DNA of 64,000 nt from Thozetella sp. PMI_491 (GCA_021432635.1 MU270113.1:124001-188000), one strand, 5' to 3'. Shown: positions 1 to 13,027, counted from the first letter of the stretch. Notes: a model not told the origin generated them from the letters alone. Translations and numbers: made by a program.

Positions 1-1980
1 ATCACTACAGATAAGAACATTGATAAAATGATAGGAAGAAAATAAACCTATTGTATATCTAAGATAATAGCCTTCACACGCCGAGAACATGAACTAACCG
101 TTACCACAGAGAACTCCCAGCGAAAGGTCAATTGAGTATCTTCGGCGTATATCAAGAGCTTAGTTCGCCCCTACGAATACCCGGAGGTGCTACAAATGGA
201 CGGTACAGTTTTCTCAAGGATATAGTACGTAACTTTTCGTAAAGTAAACCTTGGATCTGTTCATTTGGATCCGGTCTGCCCGCATCTCTTCAAGGGATAT
301 GCGGTATGTGATAGTAACTTGCAGCCCACAGAGCGGGAGCCACGTTGCCTCTGGACCTGAAGACCTATATCGGCATGTACTTGCGGTAATTGATCGATTA
401 TGAAAGGCTGCCAAGCATTTCTGGCTTGGTTTTGACAGCGAGGCAAGGTCGAGAGCCGCGCTGCAGAATCCACATGGATTGATGCTTTCGCCTTCTTACC
501 GCTGCCTGAGCAGCGATTTGAGGAGCAACAATTGGAATCATCGAACCATTTTAGGTTTCTGTGTTGAGTCACGCCTCCCAGGGGTCCGGTGCAGACCTTG
601 ACTTCCTCTACACATCACATGCAAGCTGTTTTGGCTTGCGGGTGCGGGGCCAGGGGCGGCCTACTCACCTCGGTGAGGCGGCTAAAGCTAGGGCGTCAAT
701 CTGGTTGGCACGCCACTCGCACCACCCCCACTGAGATCTTCCGAATTACTCACCACCTGCAGAGTGGTGAACGAAGGTATGTACCAAGTAGCTCTGACGT
801 AATTCCCTGGAGCGTGTCGGGTACATGAATTTCCAGCCTGGTGCCCCTGAATGCCCGTCAATAGAATACTTCTGCGAAGTTCTCTTTTGCGGGCCGAGGT
901 CGGTTGTAATCCGTAGGTAGCTGCTTTCTGACCGCGGCTTAACAGTCCTAGAGGTGGCCTGGGGGAAGCTTCGTGATGCCGCTGGCAAGCAAAGGCTGTC
1001 TGCGGGTTTGCATCCCTAACGAGTGAAGCCGGGTTCAATGTGGCAGAGAGCAAGACGAATCACGAGGGCAGATGACAAAAGGCGAATCCGCCACAGGAAC
1101 AAGCATAGTCCCATCTATTGTTACCTAAGGTAGATCTAATGAGGAATTAGCTAAGACAGTTCTTTTCTCGGTGTTGGGAAGGCAGGCACGAGGGCGACTG
1201 TGGCCCGGGACTCCTGTGCGCCCGATTGGCGATCAGCGAGCGGACGGCGAGAGTCGGGTAGGCTGGTGCGCTGCTTGGCCGCCAACAGGCCACTATGCTG
1301 AGACGCCGGAGAAAGGCCTTTCGCAGTTCTTTCGCCTTGCGGGTTTGTGGGTGTTGGGCCAGATCGGGAGATGACTCGGCGTCTGGCTCGCGCAGGGTGC
1401 ATAAAGTGGCCCGTGCGCAAGCCCATTTGCAGGCACTCGCAGGCCTATTCCTCGGGCTCTGCACCAAATCCCGAGTTTCCAGCGGGCTCCGTTTACATCA
1501 TCGTTCAGCAATCCATCGCATGATTTTTCACTATTCGTTCCTAGGAAATATCGTGAACCACGGTGAGGCTGGAATTGACAGATCCCACGTCGCACGCTGC
1601 CGCCGATATAAATCCCATCACACGTTCGCCTCCCACCCGGTACTTCCTCTCTTCTCCCCACACTTGTCAACATTTGATACAAGCCAACCCAACAGCCTCC
1701 CAAAGCCGAACGTTGCGATTGCCACTTATTCATCGCACGACCAATCAATCCAATCAATCGTACGATAACACCCGCCTCGACCCTTACTCAGCACTTCGCA
1801 TTCCCTGCTCGGCATACGTACCTCGAGGAGACCCGAGCACAAAACCAACACTAGACCTCTAGAAAGAGCCGCTTTTGCCATCTGATTGAACTCAATTCGA
1901 TCGCTCGAACCCACCCTTCTCACAAGACCAACCAAGCTTCTACTTTGAACCCCATCTCTAGCCCAGCTAATTTCGCCACC
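1..1980. other. Intergenic region upstream of rcf2
   Basis: No gene recognised. The open frames here are short, mostly lack an ATG start, and show no family signature. The last 400 bases look like the promoter and leader of the gene starting at 1981, with a TATA-like element at 1607-1613 followed by pyrimidine-rich sequence. Confidence 0.6.
1607..1613 (+). promoter_or_regulatory. TATA-like element upstream of rcf2
   Basis: The sequence TATAAAT lies about 370 bases before the rcf2 ATG, followed by CT-rich sequence typical of fungal transcription starts. If it is used, the gene has a 5' leader of 300 or more nt. There is no transcript evidence. Confidence 0.4.
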
Positions 1981-2795
1981 ATGAAGGTCGTTTCGCAGGA
2001 AGAACAGGCCGCCCACTATCGGGAGAACATCAAGGGCGGCATCGTTGGTGGAACTGTCGGGCTCACTGTCGGGCTCCTCGGTGTCCTCGGCGCCTCGCGG
2101 CGCTACCCCGCCTTCCGTGGCCTCACGCTGCCGTTCCGTAGCTTCCTCGTGACGTCGGCTGGTACCTTCGGTGCTATGGTCGAGGCCGAGCGCTGGGGTA
2201 TTGCCTACCAGAAGGCCAAGGACCCGCTATCACACTACAAGGACGAGTCGCGGCGGCTGCTCGAGCTGGCGCGCCGGAATGAGGACAGCAAGAAGCGCTT
2301 CATGGAGTGGGGCCGCGAGCACCGCTACACCATCGTCTTCTGGTCCTGGGTCGCTGCCATGGGCATTGCCCTCGGCGCCGTCGGCCGCAACAAGTACCTG
2401 ACGACGAGCCAGAAGCTGGTGCAGGCCCGTGTCTACGCCCAGGGCCTGACCATCGCTGTCGTGCTCGCCTCGGCCGTCTTCGAGACCGCTGACGCCAAGT
2501 CCGGCACTGGTCGCTGGGAGACCGTCATGATTGTCGACCCCAACGACCCGGAGCACAAGCACCTGATCGAGAAGAAGATCCATAAGGAGGACTACGAGGG
2601 ACAGGATTTGTGGAAGGGTAAGTGTCAATCGCCCCCAATTACTGGTCACGCAACCATTGGCTAACAGCTTTGCTAGATATGGTTGCCGCCGAGGAGCGCC
2701 GCCTGGAGGCTGCAAAGAAGGCCCGCGAGGAGGTTGCCACCGCGCCGACTGACTCGTCCAAGCCCGAGACTAAGAGCCAGGCTCCTGCTTCCTGA
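1981..2795 (+). CDS. rcf2: Respiratory supercomplex factor 2 (HIG1-domain mitochondrial inner-membrane protein)
   Basis: Two exons, 1981-2617 and 2677-2795, separated by a 59-nt intron (GTAAGT...CTAG), encode 251 aa. The ATG sits in an excellent context (GCCACCATGA) and is the first ATG of the frame. Residues 18-66 carry two glycine-rich hydrophobic segments. A second membrane pair flanks a HIG1-type motif near residues 140-150 (Q-x3-Q-x-R-x3-Q; the family consensus has R/H at the fifth position). The tail is charged and rich in K, E and A. In yeast, Rcf2 sits in the inner mitochondrial membrane and supports cytochrome bc1-oxidase supercomplexes. Overall architecture and length fit fungal Rcf2; the assignment is by recognition of the pattern, not by alignment. 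The gene converges with the kelch gene downstream. Confidence 0.85.
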
Positions 2796-3306
2796 AGACA
2801 GTCCGATGGACCTATGCAACCTGCTTAGCACGAGGCGCTCATAAACTTAATCACATTTGTATATATATTCCCTTGTGTGTCATAGTAGCTGGCTGGAAAA
2901 AAAAGGTAGCATGGTCAGGCGTTTGGGGGCATCTCTCATCGATATAGAAGAGGTTGCAAGGCGAGGCGAGACGAGTTGTTTTTTTACTGCGAGGGGTTCA
3001 CAGATCACACAAAGCAAGCATAGGGACAGAGCGAGAGGATAGAAAGGCTTAGCCATACTTCCTGGGTATTCGAAAGCGTCATAACTCGTGTGAAGCCTAC
3101 ATACACACATATGAACTAGCCACCCATATTCAATCAGCCAAAGAAGATCTAGCCGTCGTCCTGCCATAACGTGCCCATTACCACCGAAGCCTTGCTTTTC
3201 GTGACTCCGTTTCGACGCCTACCTTCTTTGCCATCCGTGATGTGTCAGCCCAGCCAGCCCCGACCTCAAGCTCCTGTCATGAAACCGTTCGCCAGGGGTA
3301 TCTACA
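2796..3306. other. Convergent 3' spacer between rcf2 and the kelch gene
   Basis: About 510 bases between two converging stop codons. It should hold both 3' UTRs. I see an A/T-rich patch near 2840-2910 but no gene. Confidence 0.6.
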
Positions 3307-4992
3307 TCATACCTCGATGGTAAAATGGCTGATTTGCGAGTAGTACGCATGCACAGCCAGCTCCAGAAGCCACACGTCTCCAAACACCTCGCTCCCGTCA
3401 AATCCGCCGATCACGAGCAACCGGCTATCGTACAGCACTGTGCCGTGGTACCCCCTCCCGCTCGGCGGGAGCCCGTACACCCTCCGCTTGTCCCACGTCA
3501 TGGTGACCAAGTTGAGCAGCAAGACGTCGTTCGAGTACTCGTTGCCGTCGTGGCCTCCGATCACGAAGAGGTACGAGCCAACGATCGTCGCCGTGTGCGA
3601 GAGCCGTCGGAACGCCGAGGGGATGCTAACCTTCTTCCACACATGCTTCTCCACGTCGTACACCCACACGTCGTTGAAGCACTCGCCGCCGTCTGAGCCC
3701 CCAAAAATGATCAGCTTGCTGCCCACCATGTTTGCGGTGTGGTACCCCCTCGCCTTGGGTACGAGCTCCTTGCTAGGCCCGGGCGACAGCTCCGGGTCGC
3801 TCGACTCGGAGATGAGCTTCCAAGACATCTTGTTGATGTCGCTGACGTCCAGCCGCCAGATGTCGTTGAGGGCGCGCACGCCATCGCCACCGCCGAACAC
3901 GTAGATGCCGTTCTTGTAGAGGCACGCTGTATGCGCTCGCCGTTTGCTCGGGAGGGCGTCCCCCAGAATGCGGGGCTTGGACCACCTAAAGTTGACCGTG
4001 TCCAGCACGTACACATCGTTATAGTAGGTCGGCCCGTCGCCGCCGCCGAATATAAAGAGCTTCTTGCCGACCGCTGTGCACGTCATGGCGCGGAGTGGCA
4101 TGGGGATATCGCCCACGACGTGCGGGGTCGACCAGTAGAAGGAATCTGCGTCCAGCACGTACAGTTCGTTGAAGCACGTGCGAGAGTCGCACCCGCCAAA
4201 GACGTATACGTTGGACCCCACCAGCGTGGTTGTGTGCGCCCTCAGCGCCGTGTGCGGGGATCCGGACACGGGGGCATGAGACCAGTACATCCCAGACGAA
4301 GGCGCCGGGAGGACATCTGGAGCGGTCCTGGGGTCTGCGAGGGGCGGAAAGGAGGAATGCAGGCGGCGTGCCGAGGAGGGCGCCGTGCGAGATGTCCGTG
4401 AGACAGCGCTGGACGGGACGCTCCGCTCCGCCGAGCTCGATTTGCTGGCGATCGCCGACGTGGAACGCATGGCCGACGGCCGCTTCACCCCTCCGCTCCC
4501 GGTAGCGCTCCCTGCTGACGAGTCTTGCCGCTCGCGGCCGGTGGTTTCTGTCCCGCTCTCGGCCCCATTGCTCGCATTATTACGCAGCGCGGGCGCAGAC
4601 GAAGGCCCTGGTGTCGATTTGGCCGAGGAGGGCACGGAGAAGGAGACCTGGGACGCGGAGAGGGTCTGGGGGTTGGCGGTGGCGGCGGCGCTCTGAGATC
4701 GCTGCCGAATGGACAGCTCGGAGGGCTTGCGGCGACGGTCCTGGGACTTGACCGAGAGGTGGCCTGGGGTGTGGCTGCGGGGGAGGGGGGGCGAGCGATC
4801 GGCGGTGACGTCGTCGTAGCTGCCGGCGGGCTGGGCGCGGAACTCGGTCGGCGACTGAGACGGGGTCGACGACGACGAGAGGGGCGCGATCTTGTTGGAC
4901 CGGGCAACCTTGGACTTGGACGACTGTGTCGACTGCGGCGTTCTGTCCCTCTCTCGCTCCTTGTCTCTCGATCTGGCGGCCGCATCAGCCAT
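3307..4992 (-). CDS. Kelch-repeat beta-propeller protein with disordered Ser-rich N-terminus
   Basis: Single exon, 561 aa, start MADAAARSRDKE at 4992. Residues 1-230 are low complexity, rich in Ser, Pro and Arg, with many possible phosphorylation sites. From about residue 233 come six kelch repeats, each with a double-glycine strand: VYVFGGCDS, LFIFGGGDG, IYVFGGGDG, LIIFGGSDG, LFVIGGHDG and LLVIGGFDG, followed by conserved Y/W residues. Six repeats are enough for a closed propeller. The C-terminus (ISHFTIEV) follows directly, so the protein appears complete. Kelch proteins of this type act as scaffolds, for example in polarity (Tea1) or Ras signalling (Ral2), but nothing here singles out either. 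The specific role is unknown. It is transcribed divergently from dus3 over a 2.1-kb spacer. Confidence 0.88.
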   Translation of the reverse strand: MADAAARSRDKERERDRTPQSTQSSKSKVARSNKIAPLSSSSTPSQSPTEFRAQPAGSYDDVTADRSPPLPRSHTPGHLSVKSQDRRRKPSELSIRQRSQSAAATANPQTLSASQVSFSVPSSAKSTPGPSSAPALRNNASNGAESGTETTGRERQDSSAGSATGSGGVKRPSAMRSTSAIASKSSSAERSVPSSAVSRTSRTAPSSARRLHSSFPPLADPRTAPDVLPAPSSGMYWSHAPVSGSPHTALRAHTTTLVGSNVYVFGGCDSRTCFNELYVLDADSFYWSTPHVVGDIPMPLRAMTCTAVGKKLFIFGGGDGPTYYNDVYVLDTVNFRWSKPRILGDALPSKRRAHTACLYKNGIYVFGGGDGVRALNDIWRLDVSDINKMSWKLISESSDPELSPGPSKELVPKARGYHTANMVGSKLIIFGGSDGGECFNDVWVYDVEKHVWKKVSIPSAFRRLSHTATIVGSYLFVIGGHDGNEYSNDVLLLNLVTMTWDKRRVYGLPPSGRGYHGTVLYDSRLLVIGGFDGSEVFGDVWLLELAVHAYYSQISHFTIEV

Positions 4993-7111
4993 TGTGGGGT
5001 CGTATGAGCATGCCCGCGTTTCGGTGATGGAGGGGCAGCCCGACTGTCGGATATGGCCGTTCGCACGAGGGCCGGCGCGTGGTCAATGGGAGGGGGGATA
5101 TGGAAGCTGCTGCTGGTCAGCTTGAAGGGGGATTTTGACAAGAAACGCAAGGAACGCACGCCTAGAGTCGAGCCGTGCCTTTTCTTTGGTCCACCACTAC
5201 CAAGCTCCGAGTAAACTTTGATTGGAGGGGACCGTGTGTCAGTCTCAGCTTCCACCACCGACCGGATCGCTCTCGGTATTCCTTCCTCGGTTGCACACAG
5301 AAAATACCCCACACTCGCCGGCCACCCCGAGCACATATCAGACTATGTCTGTGCGGAAGGCCACTATCTGCACTCCAGTGTTCATCTCGTGGTGGCTTGG
5401 GCGCCATCGTCTCCCAGAGCCTCTAGGATTCGGTACTACGCCGACCTCGCAGTCTCACAGCAGCACTAGGAGCCTTTTGGACGACCCTAGCCATGGTGCT
5501 GCCTCCACGTCTACAAAGAACCAAAGTCGCTCAAGACATCGAGCTAGGCGCTGCCAAAAGGGCGCGACTGGACATAAAATACCCTTGCGCAGAGATCTTT
5601 GCCTTTTCGAGTGCCTCCTTTGGTATAGGCCAGGTACTGTCCTGTACTACAGTGCTATATGCGGCCACGGCTGCGTTGTGGTGCTGGAGATCGAGGAGGA
5701 AACCCGCGGCCGAAAATTGCGTCTACTTTTCTTGTTTGTTTTGTCGTCGCTCCACGAATCCTTTTTGGCGGCCATCGAAGCCTAGCCCTACTTCGAATAG
5801 CAGCCCACCAATCGGTGTGGGCCTGCCACGGCAGCACGGTGAGCGAAGTTGCAACGAAGGTCGGCGTTGCGAGGCGCTATTGTCCTCTTTCTTGTTTATT
5901 TCGCGAAAACTAGGCAACCCTGCCCTTACTTGGCACAAGTTGACTTGTGCCAAGCACCTCGACCATTCTGGATGCTCCTCCGCCGTGCGATGGGCACTCT
6001 GGGCTGATTCCTTTGAACCTGGGGCACCTACCCACCTCCTCTCTTTGCTTCTCTTCCTTTCCCTCGCATGCCCTTGACTTTAAGCTAGCTACTAACTGAA
6101 ATGGGGTCATATGATGCTTGCCGGCCTTCTCAGTCGGTCCATGTTAGACGAAACACCATTTGATGACACCACCTCGCCCGTTCTTGTGCGTTGTGCTCGA
6201 TCCTATATGGGGCGGTTGAGAATCTGGCGGCAGAACAGGAGTTCAAGGCGGCGACTAGTCAGAGGCAAGGATCTGAGAGGCAATAGGCTGAAGCCCTTGA
6301 TGGCTGACTTGAACACGGCAAGAGGCTCGCATGGTCTAAAGGTTGTAGGAAACGATAAGGGCATGTAGGAGGTGAGCAACTGTGGCTTCACATCTCTCGT
6401 ACCGTACATGTTCCCTTGCCTATTCGCTTGGTCTCTGATACCAACAGGGCTTCCTTCCAACTCTTCAAGCAAGGGTGTTCCTTACCAAGTCTCGAGCTCA
6501 TGCGTACGAGGGCGCTACAATCCTCCATTGAACAGCCTCTAGTAGGGATGCAAACTAGGTATGCTTGACATGATAAGGAAGAACGGGTTTCTACGATTGG
6601 ATGTGCAGTCCAGGGGGCCTAGAAGATGTTGAAGTATACTAGTTGCTCCAGGAGGTAGACACCGGGTACAGGACAGTACGGATGCCTTGTGCAGCTTCTG
6701 GTCCGTAGTCCATGTAGTACTGTAGCTGTGGCAGTCTAGGAGGAGTGAAGGAATAATTAATTCTAGAGAAACGTTGATGAAATTACACCTACAAAAACCA
6801 AAGGTTCTATACATAGAAGCGTCGGCCATCTTTAACCAATCTTCGGCATACCTTGGCACTGTTGGGAAGCCCAAGCACCTCCAGTTTGGTATACCTGCAG
6901 CGAACCCATTCTCAATTCTCAATGCCCCACCTAGCCCTTGCCCCGCGGTGGGGTGGCCGCCCTTGCATTACCTACAGCCTGCAAGCCACTAGTAATATAG
7001 TCTAGCTTTAATTCAGCTTTTCAACATCGGCAGGCCAGCCGAATTTGCAACCCTCACCCCGAGCATCAACCGTATTGAGCCGGCTGCACATGCGGTTTTG
7101 TACGCAGAGAC
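4993..7111. other. Divergent spacer between the kelch gene and dus3
   Basis: About 2.1 kb with no recognisable gene. Open frames up to 194 codons occur near 5.5-6.1 kb but have biased composition and no domain. The region must contain both promoters. Confidence 0.55.
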
Positions 7112-9417
7112 ATGGAGAATCTGCGATGTGAGACTGAGGAGCAAGGGCCTCAGAACGCCGAGCCGCCCAAGCGGAGCATCTCGGTCGTCGAGATCAAGGG
7201 CGAAGACACACAGGTTGCCGACAACGACGAACACACCGCTAAGCGGCTTAAGAGTGACGATGGCGTGTGTGAAGAGAAGCCGCGTGACAGGGTGAAAGGG
7301 GTTGCCCCGATCAAGAAAGAGTAAGCCCACAGCGTTCTCTAGACTCTAGCCTGAGTGTGCTAACGGGACTTCATAGATATCTCGTGTCCGCTGAAGAGGT
7401 GGCGAGCGCGGCGGACAAGCCCGCGGCCATTGACGACGATGCGGCCGAGGCCGGAGCCGGCATGGGCTCTCATGGCGAGCAAAAGGACTCCCGCAAAGGC
7501 GGCAGGCGCAAAAAGCAGAAAGGTGGCCAGAACAAGGAACGCGACTTCGGCCGGTTTACCGACAGCATTCGACTCTGCAACAGCCGTGTCTGGGCTCCTG
7601 AACTCTCACCCAAAGAGTGCAAGCTGGGAGACCGCTGCAGCCTCCTTCATGATCTTCGCAAGTACTTGAAGGAAGGCCGACGCGAAGACCTCGACACCAT
7701 GGGCGGCAAGTGCCCCGTCTGGGAGTCCTACGGCAGATGCCCCTCCGGCTGGCGGTGTCGCTTCGTGTCGAGCCACATGGAGGAGATTGAGCGAGAGGAC
7801 GGCCGAAAAGAGCTCGTTCTCACAACAGATCCTAGCAAGGATCCACGCTTCGGCGAAGCGGAGGTGGAGGCCCGACCTGGTGTGGTGAACATTGTGCTCA
7901 GCCGACAGAAGTTTGACATGGAGAAAAAGAAGTTCGACTTTTCTATGTCTGAGAAGTACATTGAGTGGCTCAACAAGGACATGGACATCTACGCTAAGAA
8001 CTTTGCTCCGAAAGTCCCCGAGGACCAAAGGCGGGACTATCGTGCCGAATACGTTGAGCCTCCCTTCAAGCCGTCCGAGAAGAGAAGGCTCTACTTTGGA
8101 AGGGAAACACCTGTTCTGGCGCCACTGACCACGCAAGGAAACCTTCCATTCCGGAGACTCTGCGTCGAGCTTGGAGCACAGGCCACCTACTCGGAGATGG
8201 CATTAGGGATGCCACTGCTTCAAGGCAACAGTAGCGACTGGACTCTGATGCGAGCCCATGAGGCTGAGGTGACGCCTCCCCGCCTATCCCCCACCTCCTC
8301 CAGCTCTAGCGTCGTTCAGGGCTACGAGAACGCCCGGGACCTCAAGTTTGGCGTTCAGATCGCCGCTTATAGCCCCTGGCTCGCTGTAAAGACGGCGCAA
8401 GCAATCACGAGTCTGCTCCCACATGTTCGCGTGATTGACCTCAACTGTGGCTGCCCCATAGACATGATCGTCAACTCGGGGGCTGGCTCATCGCTACTGG
8501 AATCCCACACCAAGCTGGAGCGCATGGTGCGCGGCATGAACACAGTTTCGGGTGAAGTCCCTATCTCAGTGAAGATCCGTATGGGCGTCCGTGATGACAA
8601 GCTCACCGCGAACAAGGTGATCGAGCGCATGGCGTTTGGCAACCCTGAGGTGGCCGACCTGACTGGCCCGCCGGGCTGCGCCGCTGTGACACTGCACGGC
8701 CGGACCCGCCAGCAGCGCTATACAAAGAGCGCAAACTGGGGGTACATTGCTGAATGTGCTGCATTGATCAAGTCTTATAACGAGAAGAAGGACGAGCTGG
8801 CCGATACAGCTCGAGAACCGGATGAAGCTGCACAGGCGAACGGCGGTAATATGTTCTTCCTCGGAAACGGGGACTGCTATTCGCATGTTGATTACTTTGA
8901 CCATCTCGACAAAGCCAAGGTCGACAGCGTCATGATCGGGCGTGGTGCCATCGTCAAGCCGTGGATCTTTGAAGAGATCGAGAAAGGGCAGTATCTGGAC
9001 AAGTCAGCCACGGAGCGGTTGGGATACGTCGAGAAATTCGTCCGCTACGGCCTCGAGTCGTGGGGTTCAGACGAGCTGGGACTGGGCCTAACACGCCGCT
9101 TCCTGCTGGAATTTTTGAGCTTCTTCCATCGCTACGTCCCACTCGGTGTCCTCGAGTACCTCCCGCCCACTCTAAATGACCGTCCGCCGCGATACCGTGG
9201 GCGAAATGAGCTGGAGACCCTCCTAGCGAGCGAGCACTACAAGGATTGGGTCAAGATCAGGTAGGGATTCCTTGAGATATTTGCCTACTAGAAGCCATTA
9301 CTAACGACAACGCCCGTCTCTTTTCACAGCGAGATGTTCCTTGGCCCCGCGCACCCGGATTTCAAATTCCAGCCGAAGCACAAGTCTAATAGCTACGAGA
9401 TCGATGCCGAAGGCTGA
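7112..9417 (+). CDS. dus3: tRNA-dihydrouridine(47) synthase [NAD(P)+], Dus3
   Basis: Three exons, 7112-7320, 7377-9260 and 9330-9417, give 726 aa. Both introns (56 and 69 nt) have GTAAGC/GTAGGG donors and join in frame. The N-terminus is charged and disordered with an SxKRLKSD-like basic patch. Two CCCH zinc fingers follow at about residues 137-203 (second: Cys182, Cys191, Cys197, His203). The FMN-binding TIM barrel begins near residue 310 ([14 protein letters not shown]). The catalytic cysteine is in the NCGCP motif (about Cys429); downstream are VKIRMG and [12 protein letters not shown]. The last small exon supplies the typical Dus3 ending ([14 protein letters not shown]). The enzyme reduces U47 in the variable loop of cytoplasmic tRNAs. 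A Ser-rich stretch at about residues 370-383 sits inside the catalytic domain between conserved blocks. Confidence 0.95.
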
Positions 9418-12400
9418 GAGCAGCACGGGTAGAGGTTTGTAGCACCGACAAAGCTAGGCCGGGATGAGAGAGCTCATGCGTTCTCGCTTGTGTGTAATAT
9501 AAAATCCAATGATGAAGCAATAAGGAAAGCAGATAGACAAGAGCATATGAAGGATTTGCTAGTTCTGCCAGACTGAAACTTGTGGCATGAGCTAGGGCCA
9601 CCGCGACCTCCTGGTTGGCTATACACAACCCAGGTGACGAAGCAGGGGCACGGCTGTTCTCGTCTGACGACATGAAAACATGCTTGCTACATCTACAGGG
9701 TTACGGCGATCCGGCACCGCTCAGAAGAACATTGCAGGAGTCCTAGCCGTGTCAGGCATGCGAATAACATTGCCGCTTGCTGGCCCAGCCCATGGCCTTA
9801 TGGACGTCGAAATAAGATCCGAGACCTATTTCAGGAATCCCCCGTCCCGTTGGTCCCAGATATTGACTTGTCTGAGACGGTGTCCTTCGTATACTGGTAC
9901 CGATGTCCCACTGAGGCAATGACGCACATCAAGACAGTCATGGTGACTTATCCCACTCAGGCTACGGTGAAAGTTTGTGACCGAGACACGGACGCAGATG
10001 GGCGGGCGCATGGCACGATAGGGAGTTGCAAGACTTGAATAATCTCTCGATATACCAAGCACAGGCAAGGCACGAAGAAATCATCCCGGGTTTCCTGGTA
10101 GATACCGACACCTCCTTATTTGAGGCGTATCCATGTCGGATCATGGCATCCTACATTAGAGCATGACTAACAACGCAGGCAGTGAACGTATAGAGCGGCA
10201 GCAATCACAATGTACTGTATATCTGCCATTCCCTAGGACCTTCCCTTTGCATCCGCGCGCGCGGCTGAACGCTGCTACACTTCCATAGGGCCGGATGTCT
10301 CGGAATAGCGTACAATATTATGTGACACGGTGAGCATGCCCAGCATCACAATAGTTTTGCGGCATCCAGAACAGCACAAACACGGGGGATAGTTCGTGCT
10401 CAGGGCTTTGCTTGCAACTTGCGTATTACCCGCCTCTCGTGGTCCAACTGCTGAAACTCACTCAAACGGTCGACTATTGTAAGCTGGACAGGTGCATATT
10501 GCTTGAGGAGGAGAGGCGAGTCGGAAAGAGCAGACCGCCTCAAGTAATGGGAAAACCCCATAACTCGCGTGACGCATGGTCGGAAGATTGCGTCTACGTA
10601 TCACGGTAACGCAAAGAGAGGAGGATATTTCCATGCACACAATGTCTTACAAACAACGGAAGCGGCGGTATGCGCACGCGGCACTGCTGCTGCTGGCAAA
10701 GCCTCACAACCCACGCTCGTAAATGGCTAGAATACGACGATGTGAATGGATGGCATGGCACTTACACAGGCTTGGCTGTGCAGGCCCGTGTTTGGTGGTC
10801 GAACATTTTGGTATCACTGGAGAATTTATGCCTCTGATTGCCGGAGCCTGCGTGGGACACAGTCATGATGTGAGCGCTGCGCTACGCGGGTCTCCCCTCC
10901 CGTAGCCAGGGTTCCGGAATGCCGCCTTCTCTCATAACGGCTGTATGGTTGTGTACTCGCAGTGTTGTTGATGTTGTCTTCCCCTGGCATATTGCCAAAT
11001 GTAACCAGCGACAGGGCCAAGGCGCGACCCGGAGCCTTGCGCTCGCTCGCTGCCGAGGTGCACGGCCAGTTGAAGGGAGGCGGATGCCGCCGACGGCCTT
11101 TCGCTCCAAGCCGCTGGGTAGGCGCGCTCCTGGCTCCTCCCAGCTGAAGCGCTGCCCTTGCTTTTTCTCCCAGGAGGACGGCTGCATGGTGGCGGTACTA
11201 TGTAGCGACTGTACATCAGTACATGCAATTCGCGCACTAGGGCTTGCCAGGCTTCGCCTAGCATGCTAGGTAGGGTAGCTAAGCTCTGTGGCTTGGGGTT
11301 GGATGGCGGGATGTCGTTTGGGGTTTGGCAGCCGAGCTAGTCAGGTGGACTAGGGGTTTTTAGGTCGTCTAGAAGGGAAGGAAGGCGGAAAGGAGGGAGC
11401 GACTGGGTGGCTGCCGTGTGGGGTCGACTCCTTAGTGGTGGTCGTTCCTTATCAATGGCAAGTGAGGTCCAAACGGGCCACGAATCAGGGCATCTGATGC
11501 GGAGGCCTTTATCAATTTATGACCGCTCCCGCCATGTCGCTTGCCACTTGCAAAGAGATAGGACTGAGGTGCGTACGACAAGCCCACGATAAGCCCTGTC
11601 CCAGATCTCGAGTGCGAGCCCATGTCTGACCCGGCATCGCCTTGCCCGAATCCATCGACCGAGCTCCACGGAATATCAAGCCGCGAGTTCGTGAGTCGCG
11701 TGTGGGTGGAGGTGGGCTCGTGCAACCACCTACGCCAATTTCCTCTCCTACGTCTTACCACCCTTACCACCCGCGGCCCTTTAGCGGCCACCCTCCGAGA
11801 GCTTTGGGGGGCGAGACCATCTCCCCCCGCAGATGCACTCGATCTCTTGGCTTCCAACATGGTAAGGAATGCCGGGCCAATCGAACGATTGCACCTCCGA
11901 GTCGCCCCAGTCGAGCCTCGGAGGGGATCGCGCTGGGCAGGAGCCCACGAAGCAATGGATGGCCAAAATTTCTATGCATATGGAGTCGAAATCTCTGGTG
12001 CCGCAAACCTGACTCGCTACCTACTGGGAATGGTTCGTTAGGAAGGGAAACGGCATCGTCTTGAGAATTCTTGCCTCCGTAATAGGGCCGTATCCCCTTC
12101 ATGCTCGGGAAACCGGTGCCGATCGCGCTTCTATTTCGATGCCCATATCTCACCTTCAACCCAGTAAAACCAGGGTTACGCCGTCGAGCTGTGGGTGGTA
12201 GTTGCGGTTCTCTGCCCACATCGCCGAGGCACCCAGTTGATACGCTACGGCATTGCCCGGCCCTCTCTGCACGACGCACGGCCAGGACAGGGAGACCCCT
12301 GCCCCATCCCCCCCTCTCTTCACCCACCTCGCTCAATCTCGTGGGCAACCGATGTTCGGTTTGTAGTTTTGACATCACATCGCTTCGAACAGAGGGTGCC

Positions 12401-12912
12401 TTTATCGTCTGGCTGGAGCGGGTCTCGAACCTACAGACTGGTTCCGACCACCCCAACCAAGTCGCATGCGAGATCTCTCGGGGCCCCCTGAGAATGGAAC
12501 AGCTCCGGGTTGGGCGCACTGCTCGAAAGGTCGAAGGTTGCTGATCCTTGTGGGCTCCAACCTCTCTGGTCTGGCCTGCCCCCGGCCTGCAGGAAAGTAG
12601 TGTAGCCTCGTGCATTTCCTATGTATCGTGCTACTTTCGGTCTGGACCCCGAGGCATTGGGGGACAAGGTCATGTAAGTGGCAAGTGGGCGGCCGACTAG
12701 TGACGCTGCCGTCCGGGACATTCTTCCTGGGGCCATGATAAAGCTAGCTGGATAGTCCACCACCCCTCTTCTTGCTTCTGCACCCGTCCCGTCTAGTTTC
12801 TGCTATCGGCGCTCCCCGTCTCCAATCCCCGACCAAGCTGTCAAAGCTTGTCGCCGAACACCTGAAGCTCCAGCCGTTGAGCGACCCCGACCGTCCCCCC
12901 AGATCCACCCAA

Positions 12913-12919
12913 TATAAAG
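12913..12919 (+). promoter_or_regulatory. TATA box of the permease gene
   Basis: TATAAAG lies 240 bases before the permease ATG, with CT-rich sequence and several possible start sites downstream. Confidence 0.45.
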
Positions 12920-13027
12920 TGGACGAAAGTTCTCGCCCACCGATCGCTCGGCTCTCGATCATCGCTGCACCCAGACACGGGTACAAATACCCGAGGAAAA
13001 AGTACACAAGTCTTTAACATATCGAAG

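Noticed and set aside
5493..6077. 194-codon plus-strand frame between the kelch gene and dus3
   Set aside because: No recognisable domain, no clear splice structure, and composition typical of noncoding sequence.
12421..12430. Reverse-strand GGTTCGAGA, resembling a tRNA T arm
   Set aside because: The five-base T stem does not pair, and no other tRNA arms are present.
11764..12615. 283-codon minus-strand frame in the block before the permease gene
   Set aside because: Composition is dominated by Arg, Gly, Pro and Ser, overlapping frames exist on the other strand, and no domain, intron or promoter signal supports it.
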